DNA of 64,000 nt from a bacterium ADurb.Bin157 (GCA_002070375.1 MWDD01000006.1:29825-93824), one strand, 5' to 3'. Shown: positions 47,255 through 57,036, counted from the first letter of the stretch. A program made the numbers and translations. Notes: generated from the letters alone by a model not told the origin.

Positions 47255-49368
47255 TTGGCTTTTCCTTTTGCTTTTTCAGTTTTATGTTTTTTTGAATGAA
47301 CTTCAGGTACGTCTTCTGAAGATTCTTCAGGAGTTGTTTCAATAACTTGAAACAAAGCGGAATATTTTTCTCTTATATCAGCTGACATGTTCTGAATAAA
47401 CTCGGGAATGATTCCGGTGGGGAGGATATCACCAACAACACGGCCATCATTTCCTATCCATTTTTTCTCAAATTTAAAAATAGTTTGCGTTTGTATTATA
47501 TTGTCTTTGATCCCCGTTACTTCAACTATTTCGAGAATCCTCCTTTTACCGTCAGCCAATCTGCCGTTTTGCACAATAATATTTACAGAGCTTGCAATTT
47601 GCTCTCTTATAGCTCTAAGCGGCAAGTCAACTCCACCCATAAGCACCATGGTTTCTAACCTGGCGACAGCGTCGCGGGGGGTATTGGCATGCAAAGTTGT
47701 CAAAGAACCGTCATGGCCGGTGTTCATTGCCTGCAACATGTCTATAGCTTCACCGCCTCGGCATTCTCCGATAATTATTCTGTCGGGTCTCATTCTAAGG
47801 GCATTTCTGACTAAGTCTCTTATGGTCACCTGATTTTTTGCTTCGGTACCTTGCTGTCTTGATTCGAGACGGCCAAGATTGACCTGATTAAGCTTCAGCT
47901 CGGCCGAATCTTCGATACAAATAACTCTTTCTGTGGGGTAAATAAAGTTAGACAGTACATTTAAGAGAGTCGTTTTACCCGAGCTTGCCCCTCCCGATAC
48001 CACAATATTTTTCTTCATATGTACACATAGTTTCAAAAACTCCGCAACTTCTGACGTGGCACTTTTAAAGCGAAATACCAAGTCATCCATTGTGTATGGT
48101 ACACGAGAGAATTTTCTGATGGTTATCATCGGGCCGGACAAAGAAAGCGGTGGAATTATGGCGTGCACACGAGAACCATCAAGCAATCTCGCATCAACAT
48201 ATGGAGTTTTTTCGTTCACAGTTCGGCCAACGGGCCTTAAAATTCTTTCAATAACGGTTCTGACGTGTTGTTCATTAGCAAACTGCCTGACAGTGAGCTG
48301 TAATCGACCATGTTTTTCTATAAAAATCTTGTCAGGGCCATTCACCATAATTTCGTCCACATCGTCATCACGCATAAAGTCCTCAAGAGGACCTAAGCCA
48401 AGAATCTCGTCCACAAGGAATTTTTTAATTTCGAAAACAGCGTTCACTCCTGCCGAAGGGGGCGGAGGGTCGTTTTCTAGGGCGGCATCTATACGCTTTT
48501 CGACTATTTCTCTCAGTTCTACATCAGAGAGGCCGAATCTTTTTTCGAGATCAGCTATAACCTCTTGTTGCTTTCTTTTTCTGTAGTCGATTATATCGCT
48601 TGTTAATGTTTCTCTTTCTTGTATGCCAAATACTGTTGCTCCGCCCTGAGCCTCTTTTTGTAATAGTCTTCCCAATAATGAGTCGATGCTCTCGTCGAAT
48701 TTTTCTTTTTCTTTGGGGGTATTTGCAATTGGCAACTTATGAACGGGTTTCAGTTCATCTTGCTCAGCTTTGTCATCAGGCTGTGCATAGTTTTTTAACC
48801 AAAGCAACTTTTTCTTTAGTTCGCAACGAAGTTCAATTTCTCGTTCAAATTGTTTTGTATAGGCCGAATAAGGTGCTTGCGAAGAATACAAATACATAAT
48901 TATATCGGCTCTGGAGAGCATGTAAACAGGCAAGGGAGAAAGCTGAAAAAGAGCGTCGACGACGATATAACCATCAAGTTCGTCTATTAAGGAAACAAAA
49001 TGATTAAAAGCATCTGAGAGATCGCTTTCATTGAGTTGAAATCCGGGTTGCAAAGATTCAGAGTCTTTAACTGCCGAAAATGGTATGTAGTAAACTCCGT
49101 TTGAGTGGGCAAACAATCTTGGCAAAGCTTTAGCCGTCAAAACAGCCCAATTGCTTTTATAATAATCTAAGAAGGTATTTTTGCCGGAAAAATCGATTCC
49201 GTTAAGAGATGCAATGCCTGATGGTCTAAGCATGTTAAATTCTACCAGCGCAACAGGGCGCCCTGTTTTTTTATGAAGAGCCCGGGCGAATTCCGCAGAA
49301 ATAAAGGTTTTGCCGATACCGCCCTGAAAGCTTGTTATAAAAAAAGTTCTTGCTGTCTTTTTTTTCAT
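47251..49368 (-). CDS. Fused CpaE-CpaF: MinD-like ATPase joined to Tad secretion ATPase
   Basis: A 705-aa protein combining two Tad ATPases. N-terminal 1-190 is a MinD/ParA-type P-loop domain with deviant Walker A SFQGGIGKT (13-21) as in CpaE/TadZ, but no receiver domain precedes it. A linker about 190-300 follows, with a coiled coil (FGLSDVELREIVEKRIDAAL). The C-terminal 300-665 is CpaF/TadA: GLGPLEDFMRDDDVDEIMVN, IPPLSLSGPMITIRKFS, Walker A GGASSGKTT (about 456-465), IEDSAEL, the RMRPDRIIIGECRGGEA block (about 526) and MNTGHDGSLTTLHANT. CpaF powers pilus assembly and CpaE localises it. Start at 49368 is preferred because AGAGG lies 7 bases before it; an upstream ATG is too close. The promoter is at 49398-49426. 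Confidence 0.9.
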   Translation of the reverse strand: MKKKTARTFFITSFQGGIGKTFISAEFARALHKKTGRPVALVEFNMLRPSGIASLNGIDFSGKNTFLDYYKSNWAVLTAKALPRLFAHSNGVYYIPFSAVKDSESLQPGFQLNESDLSDAFNHFVSLIDELDGYIVVDALFQLSPLPVYMLSRADIIMYLYSSQAPYSAYTKQFEREIELRCELKKKLLWLKNYAQPDDKAEQDELKPVHKLPIANTPKEKEKFDESIDSLLGRLLQKEAQGGATVFGIQERETLTSDIIDYRKRKQQEVIADLEKRFGLSDVELREIVEKRIDAALENDPPPPSAGVNAVFEIKKFLVDEILGLGPLEDFMRDDDVDEIMVNGPDKIFIEKHGRLQLTVRQFANEQHVRTVIERILRPVGRTVNEKTPYVDARLLDGSRVHAIIPPLSLSGPMITIRKFSRVPYTMDDLVFRFKSATSEVAEFLKLCVHMKKNIVVSGGASSGKTTLLNVLSNFIYPTERVICIEDSAELKLNQVNLGRLESRQQGTEAKNQVTIRDLVRNALRMRPDRIIIGECRGGEAIDMLQAMNTGHDGSLTTLHANTPRDAVARLETMVLMGGVDLPLRAIREQIASSVNIIVQNGRLADGKRRILEIVEVTGIKDNIIQTQTIFKFEKKWIGNDGRVVGDILPTGIIPEFIQNMSADIREKYSALFQVIETTPEESSEDVPEVHSKKHKTEKAKGKAK

Positions 49369-49397
49369 TCTCATGCCTCTAATTTATACATGCAATC

Positions 49398-49426
49398 AGG
49401 ATATCAATAATTAAAAAAATCGTCAA
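49398..49426 (-). promoter_or_regulatory. Sigma70-type promoter for the Tad operon
   Basis: TTGACG-17 bases-TATCCT on the minus strand, 29 bases before the ATG at 49368. Confidence 0.5.
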
Positions 49427-49482
49427 TCGTAATTAACTTATTTTAAAGTTAACCTATTTTACAGTTATGTCGCTAAAAAGAA

Positions 49483-49511
49483 TTGCTCAATATGTTTTGA
49501 TGATGTAGTAT
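49483..49511 (+). promoter_or_regulatory. Sigma70-type promoter for the ABC exporter operon
   Basis: TTGCTC-17 bases-TAGTAT, 26 bases before the ATG at 49538. No clear Shine-Dalgarno follows. Confidence 0.45.
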
Positions 49512-49537
49512 TTATAAAAAAGTTGCGAACAGAATAA

Positions 49538-50416
49538 ATGAACAATATTATTTCAGTAGAGAATTTAACGAAATCATACGGCGATAAGCAGGTTGTTAAA
49601 GGTATATCCTTTAATGTGAGCGAGTGCGAAATTTTTGGTTTTCTTGGGCCTAACGGTGCCGGCAAAACCACAACCATACGCATGATGATCGGCGAAATCG
49701 GCGCCGATTCGGGCAAGATTGAAATAGCCGGGTTAAAAGTTCCCAAAGACATGGCGCAGCTCAAAACAATCGTTGGCGTTGTACCTGATTTTCAAAATAT
49801 TTACGACCGCCTGAGTGTAAGAGCGAACCTGGAATTTTTTGCATCGCTTAATTCAATTTCAAAAACTGAAGTTGACAGAGTTTTAGATGAAGTTTTTCTC
49901 ACCGAGCACCAGCAGAAGGCATGCAAGAACCTAAGCAGAGGCTTAAGGCAGAGGACTTTGATTGCCAGAGCCCTTTTGCACAAACCTAAAGTGTTTTTCT
50001 TAGACGAGCCTACAAGCGCCCTTGACCCTATGTCAGCCAAACTTATAAGAGAGCTCATACTTAAGCTGAAAAACAATGGCACAACGGTTTTTTTGACCAC
50101 GCACTACATGGAAGAAGCAGATTTGCTGTGCGATAAAATAGCAATAATGAACCAGGGCAATATTGTTGCTTCGGGCTCTCCTCAAGGGTTAAAAGACAAA
50201 ATCGGCCGCAAAGCGGTAATATACGAATACAATGTAGACGGCGAAATGCAAAAAGTTGAGTTTTCGCTTTCTACAAAAGAAGACCGTGAAAAGCTTGCCG
50301 CACTTCTCAGAGAACATGAACCCATAAAAATTCATACTCAAGAAGCGACACTCGAAGAAGTTTTTTTGAGTGTAACAGGCGATAAATGGAACAACAGTAA
50401 AGAGAATAATCAATGA
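49538..50416 (+). CDS. ABC transporter ATP-binding protein (ABC-2 type exporter)
   Basis: A 292-aa ATPase of the Nat/Ccm-type subfamily. Walker A GPNGAGKTT (37-45), Q-loop VPDFQNIYDRLS, signature LSRGLRQRT near residue 127 (variant of LSGGQ), Walker B KVFFLDEPTSALDP and H-loop TTHYMEEADLL. The C-terminal 70 residues are the accessory DUF4162-like end (EYNVDGEMQKVEFSL...LEEVFLSVTGDKW). It overlaps its permease gene by 4 bases. Substrate unknown. Confidence 0.94.
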   Translation: MNNIISVENLTKSYGDKQVVKGISFNVSECEIFGFLGPNGAGKTTTIRMMIGEIGADSGKIEIAGLKVPKDMAQLKTIVGVVPDFQNIYDRLSVRANLEFFASLNSISKTEVDRVLDEVFLTEHQQKACKNLSRGLRQRTLIARALLHKPKVFFLDEPTSALDPMSAKLIRELILKLKNNGTTVFLTTHYMEEADLLCDKIAIMNQGNIVASGSPQGLKDKIGRKAVIYEYNVDGEMQKVEFSLSTKEDREKLAALLREHEPIKIHTQEATLEEVFLSVTGDKWNNSKENNQ

Positions 50417-51501
50417 AAATCAGGTCGGTCTTGGCAATTTTAAAAAAGGATATTCTCGACGGAACAAAAAACTATCACATTGTATTAATGGTTTTAACTC
50501 CGATTATTTTGTCTTTGCTATTTAGCAAGCTGCTTACGCAAGGACAAAGCAGCGAAGGCAACATGCCTGAATTCGGATTTATATCAAGCCCTCAGCAGCC
50601 TTTAATCGAAATGCTTCTGGATAAAGGCATGAAAAACAAAATTCAATTTTACCAAGACCGCGATTCGTTAGAAGCCGCTCTATTAGACGGAAAAGTTAAA
50701 TTTGGCGTAATTTTACCTGAAATAATATCTGAAAATTCTGCGCCCGATAAATTAAAAAAAACAGTTATACTTATTTACCCGCCTTCTATACCCGAATTCG
50801 CGGCAGATGCTTTGAAAAACAGCATAGAAAGTATGTTCAGAGAACAGCTTCATATTCCGGTTCCTCCCCTGCCCTTTCAACTGAAAATGGAACCTTTGGC
50901 AAGCAATAGCGGCAGTGGCGGAGGCATGTCCGATAACATTTTTCCCATGTTAATATTGATGGCAATCGGAGCAATCGGATTTTTGGCATTGCCCATGTCT
51001 ATTGTCGAAGAACGGGAAAAGGGAACTCTCAACGCAATATTTTTAACTCCGATAACTCCGGCTGAATTTATTGTGGGAAAGTCACTTTTCAGTTTTATTT
51101 TAATAGGGATAACAATAGTTTTAATACTGACTTTAAATGGTAAATGGAATGATAATTCTCATTATCTTTTTTTAGTTTCTATGACAGGCGCGTTAATGAC
51201 GATATTTGCCGGATTGATAATAGCTAATTTTGCTCAGTCGCAGGGTTCTGTAAACTCAGTCGGAACAATATTGTTTTTGATTTTTCAAATGATCCCGACA
51301 CTGCAATATGCGGGAGACGCTATCGCCAAACTGGCGCCTTTTGTACCCTCAACATACATTTTTTCGGGAATCAAAAAAACTTTATTCTTTGATATCAGCA
51401 AAATCAGCATAAATTTTGATCTGACGATGGTGTTTTGCTTTACTTTGGTTTTATATCTTATCGCTTATTTTGTTTACAAACTCAAAAAAGCAGATAAGTA
51501 A
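50413..51501 (+). CDS. ABC-2 type permease (NatB-like)
   Basis: A 362-aa integral membrane protein. Helix 1 about 24-42 (HIVLMVLTPIILSLLFSKLL), a large extracytoplasmic domain about 45-170, then five helices about 175-355, with the ABC-2 signature EEREKGTLNAIFLTPITPAEFIVGK split around residues 202-226. That topology is of the NatB/YhaP or ABC-2 class. Pairs with the overlapping ATPase gene. Substrate unknown; could be ions, peptides or envelope components. Confidence 0.92.
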   Translation: MKIRSVLAILKKDILDGTKNYHIVLMVLTPIILSLLFSKLLTQGQSSEGNMPEFGFISSPQQPLIEMLLDKGMKNKIQFYQDRDSLEAALLDGKVKFGVILPEIISENSAPDKLKKTVILIYPPSIPEFAADALKNSIESMFREQLHIPVPPLPFQLKMEPLASNSGSGGGMSDNIFPMLILMAIGAIGFLALPMSIVEEREKGTLNAIFLTPITPAEFIVGKSLFSFILIGITIVLILTLNGKWNDNSHYLFLVSMTGALMTIFAGLIIANFAQSQGSVNSVGTILFLIFQMIPTLQYAGDAIAKLAPFVPSTYIFSGIKKTLFFDISKISINFDLTMVFCFTLVLYLIAYFVYKLKKADK

Positions 51502-51568
51502 GCATGATTATTGAAAAAGACCGACAAATCTGATAATCTGAATCTAGTTTAAAAATGAGGCTTTTTTT

Positions 51569-53089
51569 GTGAAATATCTTGTGTTCGATGAAATTATAAG
51601 AGATCTTCTTGTTTATTTGAAGGGTCAGGTTCCTTTATTGAAAAATAGAGAAAACTCTGCCGACACCGTATCTCTGATAGCTGAAATAACCACCGCTTTA
51701 CGCAGCTCGGTAGATAAGCTTGAAGAAGCTTCTTACGACAACATTTCAGTCGAAAAAGAAGTCAAAGCGCTTAATGACAAGATAACCTCTCTGACAGAGC
51801 AAAACACAAAGATAAAAAATGATTTAACAGAAAAGTCTGAACATTTAAAAGAAGCGTTAAAAGATGTTTCTGCAAAATCAGACGAATTGGCCGAAGAAAA
51901 GCAATTAAACAAAAAGCTTTTAAAAGACTTAGACAATCTGAAAACAGACTTAGATAAAGCAAAAGAAGCGGACTCATCGAAAGACATTGAAATACTCGAA
52001 AGTCAGCTTTCCGATGTAAAAGACACTCTTGCAAATTCAGAAGCAAAATGCAAAAAGTTTAAGGAAGAAGCTTCGGCGAAAGAACTTGAACTTACTCATG
52101 TAAAAAAATTGCTTGAAGAGTCTGAAAACCTCGAAAACCGGCCCGAATTCACCGCATTAAAGAGTCAATTAGCTGAATTCGAAAAAACTCGTGCTGAAAA
52201 CAGAGATTTAAAAGTTAAAGTTTCTATATTAGAGCAAGAGCTTGCTTCAAACAAAGTCACTCAAGAATCTTTGGCAGAGGCTAATGAGGTCAGAACACAC
52301 AATATTAAACTTGAAGAAGAACTTTCTAACACACAAAAAATAGTTCTGATGCTGCGCGAAAAAGTATCTCAACTGTCTGAGACAGAAAACGAAAAAATTA
52401 AACTAAAACAACAGATTTCTGATCTTGAAGACACCCTTAAAACAGTTATGAAGTCTCATGAAGAGACCTTAAATAAATACAAAGATAAATTTGCACTCAC
52501 ATCAGAAGATTGTGTAAATGTTTTTGAAGCACTCACGATGGCAGAGAGCAGACTTGAACACAGCGTTGAAAATAAAGATTTGTATAAAAAAGTTTGTGAC
52601 ACTCTCATTTTGTTCAAAAAGACCAATGCAATTCAGCAAATTTTATCAATCGGACAGATTTTTGATACAGACTTGCACCGCGTAGTGAAAACATACAAAT
52701 CGGATCTGCTTCCCGACGGAATTATAGTAAAAGAAGAAAACCCGGGCTTTATTTGTGGTGATCGTTTGATTCAGAAGGCAAAAGTTTGCATCTCAAAATC
52801 TAAGTTTGTTTGCTCTGACTGTTCAAATCTCTGCAGACCGCAAGAATTCTTTTGTCCTAAATGCGGACTCGAATTAACCTCTCCGGACGGAGCCAGCAAA
52901 AGGCTTCTAACGCCCCTTCCCAATGACATAAAAATTGCGATACCGTTAATAGACAAACTTGTAAAACAAGGCAACTTAAAGGGTGCCAAAACATATCTTG
53001 AGGCTGTTGCCAAGGAACATCCGGCAAACCCCGACATAGAAAAACGCCAAACGCTTCTCGCAATGACCGAAAAAGCTAGCCAAAGCTAA
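51569..53089 (+). CDS. Coiled-coil protein with C-terminal zinc ribbon
   Basis: A 506-aa cytoplasmic protein. Residues about 55-330 are a continuous coiled coil rich in Lys/Glu/Leu (e.g. EEASYDNISVEKEVKALNDK). A globular segment follows, then Cys pairs C415-x2-C418 and C429-x2-C432 (CSDCSNLCRPQEFFCPKCG), a zinc ribbon, and a short TPR-like end (GNLKGAKTYLEAVAKEHPAN). The start is GTG at 51569, supported by GAGG 8 bases upstream; an ATG at 51555 reads into a stop. It lies 67 bases behind the ABC permease. Function unknown; a scaffold is likely. Its stop overlaps the convergent lipoprotein gene (shared CTAA). Confidence 0.7.
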   Translation: MKYLVFDEIIRDLLVYLKGQVPLLKNRENSADTVSLIAEITTALRSSVDKLEEASYDNISVEKEVKALNDKITSLTEQNTKIKNDLTEKSEHLKEALKDVSAKSDELAEEKQLNKKLLKDLDNLKTDLDKAKEADSSKDIEILESQLSDVKDTLANSEAKCKKFKEEASAKELELTHVKKLLEESENLENRPEFTALKSQLAEFEKTRAENRDLKVKVSILEQELASNKVTQESLAEANEVRTHNIKLEEELSNTQKIVLMLREKVSQLSETENEKIKLKQQISDLEDTLKTVMKSHEETLNKYKDKFALTSEDCVNVFEALTMAESRLEHSVENKDLYKKVCDTLILFKKTNAIQQILSIGQIFDTDLHRVVKTYKSDLLPDGIIVKEENPGFICGDRLIQKAKVCISKSKFVCSDCSNLCRPQEFFCPKCGLELTSPDGASKRLLTPLPNDIKIAIPLIDKLVKQGNLKGAKTYLEAVAKEHPANPDIEKRQTLLAMTEKASQS

Positions 53090-56000
53090 GGTCGCGAATC
53101 AAAAAGATAAACCTTCATGTTTGCCGTCGGATTCTCTAATTTAACTTCGGCAATACCGTTCGCTTTGGGCATGGCAATAAAACCGCGCACGCCATAAGGT
53201 TTAAGAGAAATTGTGGGCGACAGAACAGCTCCGACATAGTTGAACCCGGGCAAGGTAACCCCGTTATATGTGCCTTTGAGGTTAAAGCCGTTAATGCCGT
53301 ATGCTTCGTTTGATGCGGAGCCGTGATTGTTAATGTAAAGCGAAAGCCCCCAGCGAGCCAAAGTGAGCTCAAAATCTTCGTCTGTAACGCTTTCGATATT
53401 GCTTTTGCCCACCTTTGAGCTTTGAACCAGGGCGCGGGTCACATCTCGAGAGAGTGTCTTATAGCGACCTTCATGGGTTAAAAACTTTGCGAACAAATAA
53501 GAGAGTCCGTAGCTGTTAAGGCCTGACCAGTCGGTCAGAGAGAGATTATCAAAGTTCATCTGAGACTCTTTAATAAGGTTAACAGTATTAGCATCGCCAT
53601 GAGGGATTCCGAAGCCGGTGATTTCTTCGGCGTATTTTGACATGGCTTCATTCAGCCAGTCTTCTTCATAGACGCCGTTATTGTTCTTATGGTAATAGTT
53701 AATCATGTGCTGCATTTCGTGGGCAATTGTTCCGTAGCGCGTTATCGAATTATCGATATCAGCGTTCATGTAGATAATTTTTCTTTCGTTGCTATTTTTC
53801 AAAAACTGATTAAATGGATTTCTGTCATACAAATCAACGTAATAAAAATAGCCTAATATATCAGTTTGCAAATTATCTGTGAGCAAAATGGCGGTGCGTG
53901 GTTCTCCGTTGGGGCCGGCGACGGGGCCATTGCCAAATGCGTCAGAGAGGGCCGGATAAATGTTATCTTCGCATCTCGCACGCATTTCAGAGAAAAAGGC
54001 GGCCGACAAAGAAGTTACAGTAGTATCTCTGAATATTATAAAGTTATCTGAGACAGCCATGCATTCAGCTTCTATAACACCGGGCGAAGCTACCACTTCA
54101 GAGTCATCAAGCAAAATAAAGGAGTCAGTTTCGCCGACACTTATTGTCGAGCCTCTCGTAACAGAGGAAGACCTTGATTGATTTGCGCCTGATACTGCCT
54201 GTGGGAACTGCTGAACGCCAAATTCTTTTTCGAGGTATCTAAATTTTGAATGAGAGTCGTATTTTTCTATGCCGGCCGGAGTCACAGAGCCCTTAATGAC
54301 TACATTAGCGCCGGCTGAGCCGGCCACGGCAAGACCGTAAAGATTTTTGCCCGAAGATAAGCCCGAAACAGTTATAGTTTTATTTTCTGACGAAAGCACG
54401 CTTACGGGGAAGCCCGCGCTTTTGTAACCTGTCGGAACAGGCAAGTCAGATCTCACTGTAAAGGTGTATGAACCGCCCTGCGACATTGTATTACCGCTTA
54501 AATCTTTTATTGAGTTGCCTGCAATTATAAACTTGTTGTAGCTTCCGGGGAGCCATTGCTCGGTAGGCATAAAGCTGACCGTTGAAGCGTTTTCCCATAC
54601 CCAGGAGCCCGGTTTATCGGGGGCAAAAGAGAAGCCGGCAACTGCGATGGCTTGTTCAACCGGTTCGCTGAAAACAACTCTGACCGAATCGCCCTGATCG
54701 ACGTTAACTGCGTCATTGGCGGGAAAAACGCTGACTATATAAGGCGGAGTATTGTCAATAACGCCGGTTCCTTTAACCCAAAACGTAAATACATCCGAAT
54801 AAGTTTGCCCGCCCGCCGAATCTTTTGCCAATACCTGCCAGTAATGGAGGGCCCCAAGGGTGAGATCGTCTGTGGGGGTCCAATTTTTAGCGCTGATGTT
54901 TGAAGCAACTAAGTTTTCAAGCTCGAAAGATGAAGAAGTTGAAACATAAAGGTCATAGGTGAGCATATCGCCGTCAGGGTCTGAACATTCCCAGGCTATT
55001 ACGGGGCGCGAAGCAGCGTTTGTGCTGCCCGGCACAGGCGAAACCGCACTCGGTTTTGTTGGGTTGCTATTTTCTGAAGATGTTGTGGTAAAACTCCATA
55101 TCGGTGCATCGTCATTTGTCGCGCCGTATGGGTCTCTGGCTATTATCTGCCAAAAATATTTGGTATTTTTACCGAGGCCGGAATTATGAATATAGTAAGT
55201 CTCGCCTTGAGAAGCAGAGACTTTTTGCAAGGGCTGTGATGTGCCAAAATACACATCAAAGACCAGCGAATCGCCGTCGGGGTCAGTGGCTTCCCATTGT
55301 AATGCCGAGCCTAACGAAACGCTAATGGCATCGTTAAGGGGCAAAATTGCAATTGGAGTGTTTGGTTTTCTGTTTGCGGGGCTTTGCGTAGTAAAAGACC
55401 AAACCGGGCTGACCTTTTCTTTACCTCTATTATCGCTTGCGATGATTTGCCAGTAATATTTTGTAGCTAAGTCAAGCCCCGAAATTTTAAGCTTGGTTTG
55501 GTTGGTTTTGCCTTTTGAAAGCAAACTATCGGCGGTTTTGCCAAGCAAAAGCTCATAAGTTAGAGTATCAGTCTCATCGGGGTCTCCGCCTGTCCAGGAA
55601 AAAACTATTTCGGTAGCTTGCCCCGTTGAATTGTCTATTGGCATAGTATTTACGGGAGTATAAGGATAATTGTTGTTTAAATCACCTGTTTTGAATTTCC
55701 ATATGGGGGAATTAGTCGAAGCGGCCAATTCGTCTCTCGCTATTATCTGCCAGTTATAGTTTGTATAAGGGGTCAGGTTCGCAACGGTAAAGCTTGGTTT
55801 AGTCAGATTTTGCCCAACAAGAGTCAATTCTGTGCCTAAAACCGAGAGCAACACATCGTATTTGAGCTTATCGCCATCGGGGTCAGAGCAAGCCCATCTA
55901 AGATCTATCTGCCCGCCTTGCCCTTCCGCGTTATTTGCGGGGCTTGGTTCTGAGGGAGTTAAAGGAGCTCTGTTATTAGCATTAGTCGGGTTACTGCTGC

Positions 56001-56964
56001 TTTTATAAACATCAAGTTTTAAAACTGCGCGGCTTTGAGCTTTTTCAGGGTCAGTTGCAAATAGCGTTATTAAAACGGTGCCGGTTGCGGAAGGGGCGGT
56101 ATAAACCGTGTTAGCACCCTTTTCGTTTGTAAATTTTCCGTAATCGGCCTGCCATTGCCATTCAATTACATCGCCGTCAGGGTCAAGGCCTGAGGCGGTG
56201 AGGGCCATCATTTCATTTGTGCCGATCTCTTTTGAATCGTGTATTATTTCGGCAATCGGAGCGCGGTTTCCGGTAACAGAAGTAAGAGGGGTCATTTTCA
56301 CATAAATTTCTGCTTTACTGCTGTCTTTAAAGCTTAAAATAAAATTTAAAGGTTTATAACCGATCGCGCTGATTTTAACTTCTTCACCGTTTAAAGAGTC
56401 GGGAAAAGGCCCTAAGTTAGCGAATCCGTTTATTGTTTTTTCGGTGAAACCCCAAACAGAAACATCTGCAAAAACCGGTTGCCCCGTTAACACGTCGCTA
56501 ACGTGAACTTGCACAGAATGCTTTGCCTCTGCCAAACGTATGTTTGACGAGAGTATCATGGTTTCGTAATTTCCGTCGAGAAAGAATGGCGCAGAACGCT
56601 GTCTGTATGAAGAGCCCGCGAAATCGACATAGGCGACAAATCTTTGTTGACCGACCGGAACAGCCTGCATGAAAAAATTGCCCTCGGCATCTGTTTGAGA
56701 AGAAACAGAGGGGTCGCTTTCGACAAAAACTCTTACGCCTTCTAATGTCGGCAATGCCAAAGCAGTTCGAACAGATTGGGCATTGTATGAAGGCGACAAT
56801 ATTTTACCCTTAACATTTACTTTTTGAGCCGAAGAAGGGAGATTATTATTTTGCCAGTCGGAAAGCCCGCCGTCACCTGCCGAACAGCCCACAAAAATGA
56901 CAGACACGATAAAAACAAGCAACAAAATATATTTTATTTGAAACAGATTATTATACTTCTTCAT
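53086..56964 (-). CDS. Surface lipoprotein with FN3 repeats and an M30-like metalloprotease domain
   Basis: A 1292-aa predicted lipoprotein: signal peptide with lipobox VGCS (Cys27). A carboxypeptidase-regulatory-like segment about 50-230, a PKD-like domain about 235-325, four fibronectin-III-like repeats about 330-735 (each with a DPDGD or DPDETD loop and YWQIIARD-type strand), a Big_5-like domain about 740-850 (PYIVSVFPANDAVNVDQGDS), then the peptidase about 960-1292. It contains HEMQH (His1082-Glu1083-...-His1086) in YGTIAHEMQHMINYYHK and EDWLNEAMSKYAEE downstream, matching the HExxH + W-L-N-E pattern of M30 hyicolysin-type proteases. Likely a secreted protease at the outer surface. No close relative in the window. 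Confidence 0.85.
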   Translation of the reverse strand: MKKYNNLFQIKYILLLVFIVSVIFVGCSAGDGGLSDWQNNNLPSSAQKVNVKGKILSPSYNAQSVRTALALPTLEGVRVFVESDPSVSSQTDAEGNFFMQAVPVGQQRFVAYVDFAGSSYRQRSAPFFLDGNYETMILSSNIRLAEAKHSVQVHVSDVLTGQPVFADVSVWGFTEKTINGFANLGPFPDSLNGEEVKISAIGYKPLNFILSFKDSSKAEIYVKMTPLTSVTGNRAPIAEIIHDSKEIGTNEMMALTASGLDPDGDVIEWQWQADYGKFTNEKGANTVYTAPSATGTVLITLFATDPEKAQSRAVLKLDVYKSSSNPTNANNRAPLTPSEPSPANNAEGQGGQIDLRWACSDPDGDKLKYDVLLSVLGTELTLVGQNLTKPSFTVANLTPYTNYNWQIIARDELAASTNSPIWKFKTGDLNNNYPYTPVNTMPIDNSTGQATEIVFSWTGGDPDETDTLTYELLLGKTADSLLSKGKTNQTKLKISGLDLATKYYWQIIASDNRGKEKVSPVWSFTTQSPANRKPNTPIAILPLNDAISVSLGSALQWEATDPDGDSLVFDVYFGTSQPLQKVSASQGETYYIHNSGLGKNTKYFWQIIARDPYGATNDDAPIWSFTTTSSENSNPTKPSAVSPVPGSTNAASRPVIAWECSDPDGDMLTYDLYVSTSSSFELENLVASNISAKNWTPTDDLTLGALHYWQVLAKDSAGGQTYSDVFTFWVKGTGVIDNTPPYIVSVFPANDAVNVDQGDSVRVVFSEPVEQAIAVAGFSFAPDKPGSWVWENASTVSFMPTEQWLPGSYNKFIIAGNSIKDLSGNTMSQGGSYTFTVRSDLPVPTGYKSAGFPVSVLSSENKTITVSGLSSGKNLYGLAVAGSAGANVVIKGSVTPAGIEKYDSHSKFRYLEKEFGVQQFPQAVSGANQSRSSSVTRGSTISVGETDSFILLDDSEVVASPGVIEAECMAVSDNFIIFRDTTVTSLSAAFFSEMRARCEDNIYPALSDAFGNGPVAGPNGEPRTAILLTDNLQTDILGYFYYVDLYDRNPFNQFLKNSNERKIIYMNADIDNSITRYGTIAHEMQHMINYYHKNNNGVYEEDWLNEAMSKYAEEITGFGIPHGDANTVNLIKESQMNFDNLSLTDWSGLNSYGLSYLFAKFLTHEGRYKTLSRDVTRALVQSSKVGKSNIESVTDEDFELTLARWGLSLYINNHGSASNEAYGINGFNLKGTYNGVTLPGFNYVGAVLSPTISLKPYGVRGFIAMPKANGIAEVKLENPTANMKVYLFDSRP

Positions 56965-57036
56965 TTACCACTACTATGACGTTAAGATATTCAAACGTAA
57001 TATATCATATTGCAAAGCTTAAATACAGAGTCTAAA

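Noticed and set aside
48056..48586. 176-codon plus-strand ORF inside the CpaE-CpaF gene
   Set aside because: Antisense shadow; composition is Ser/Arg-rich as expected of reverse-frame reading.
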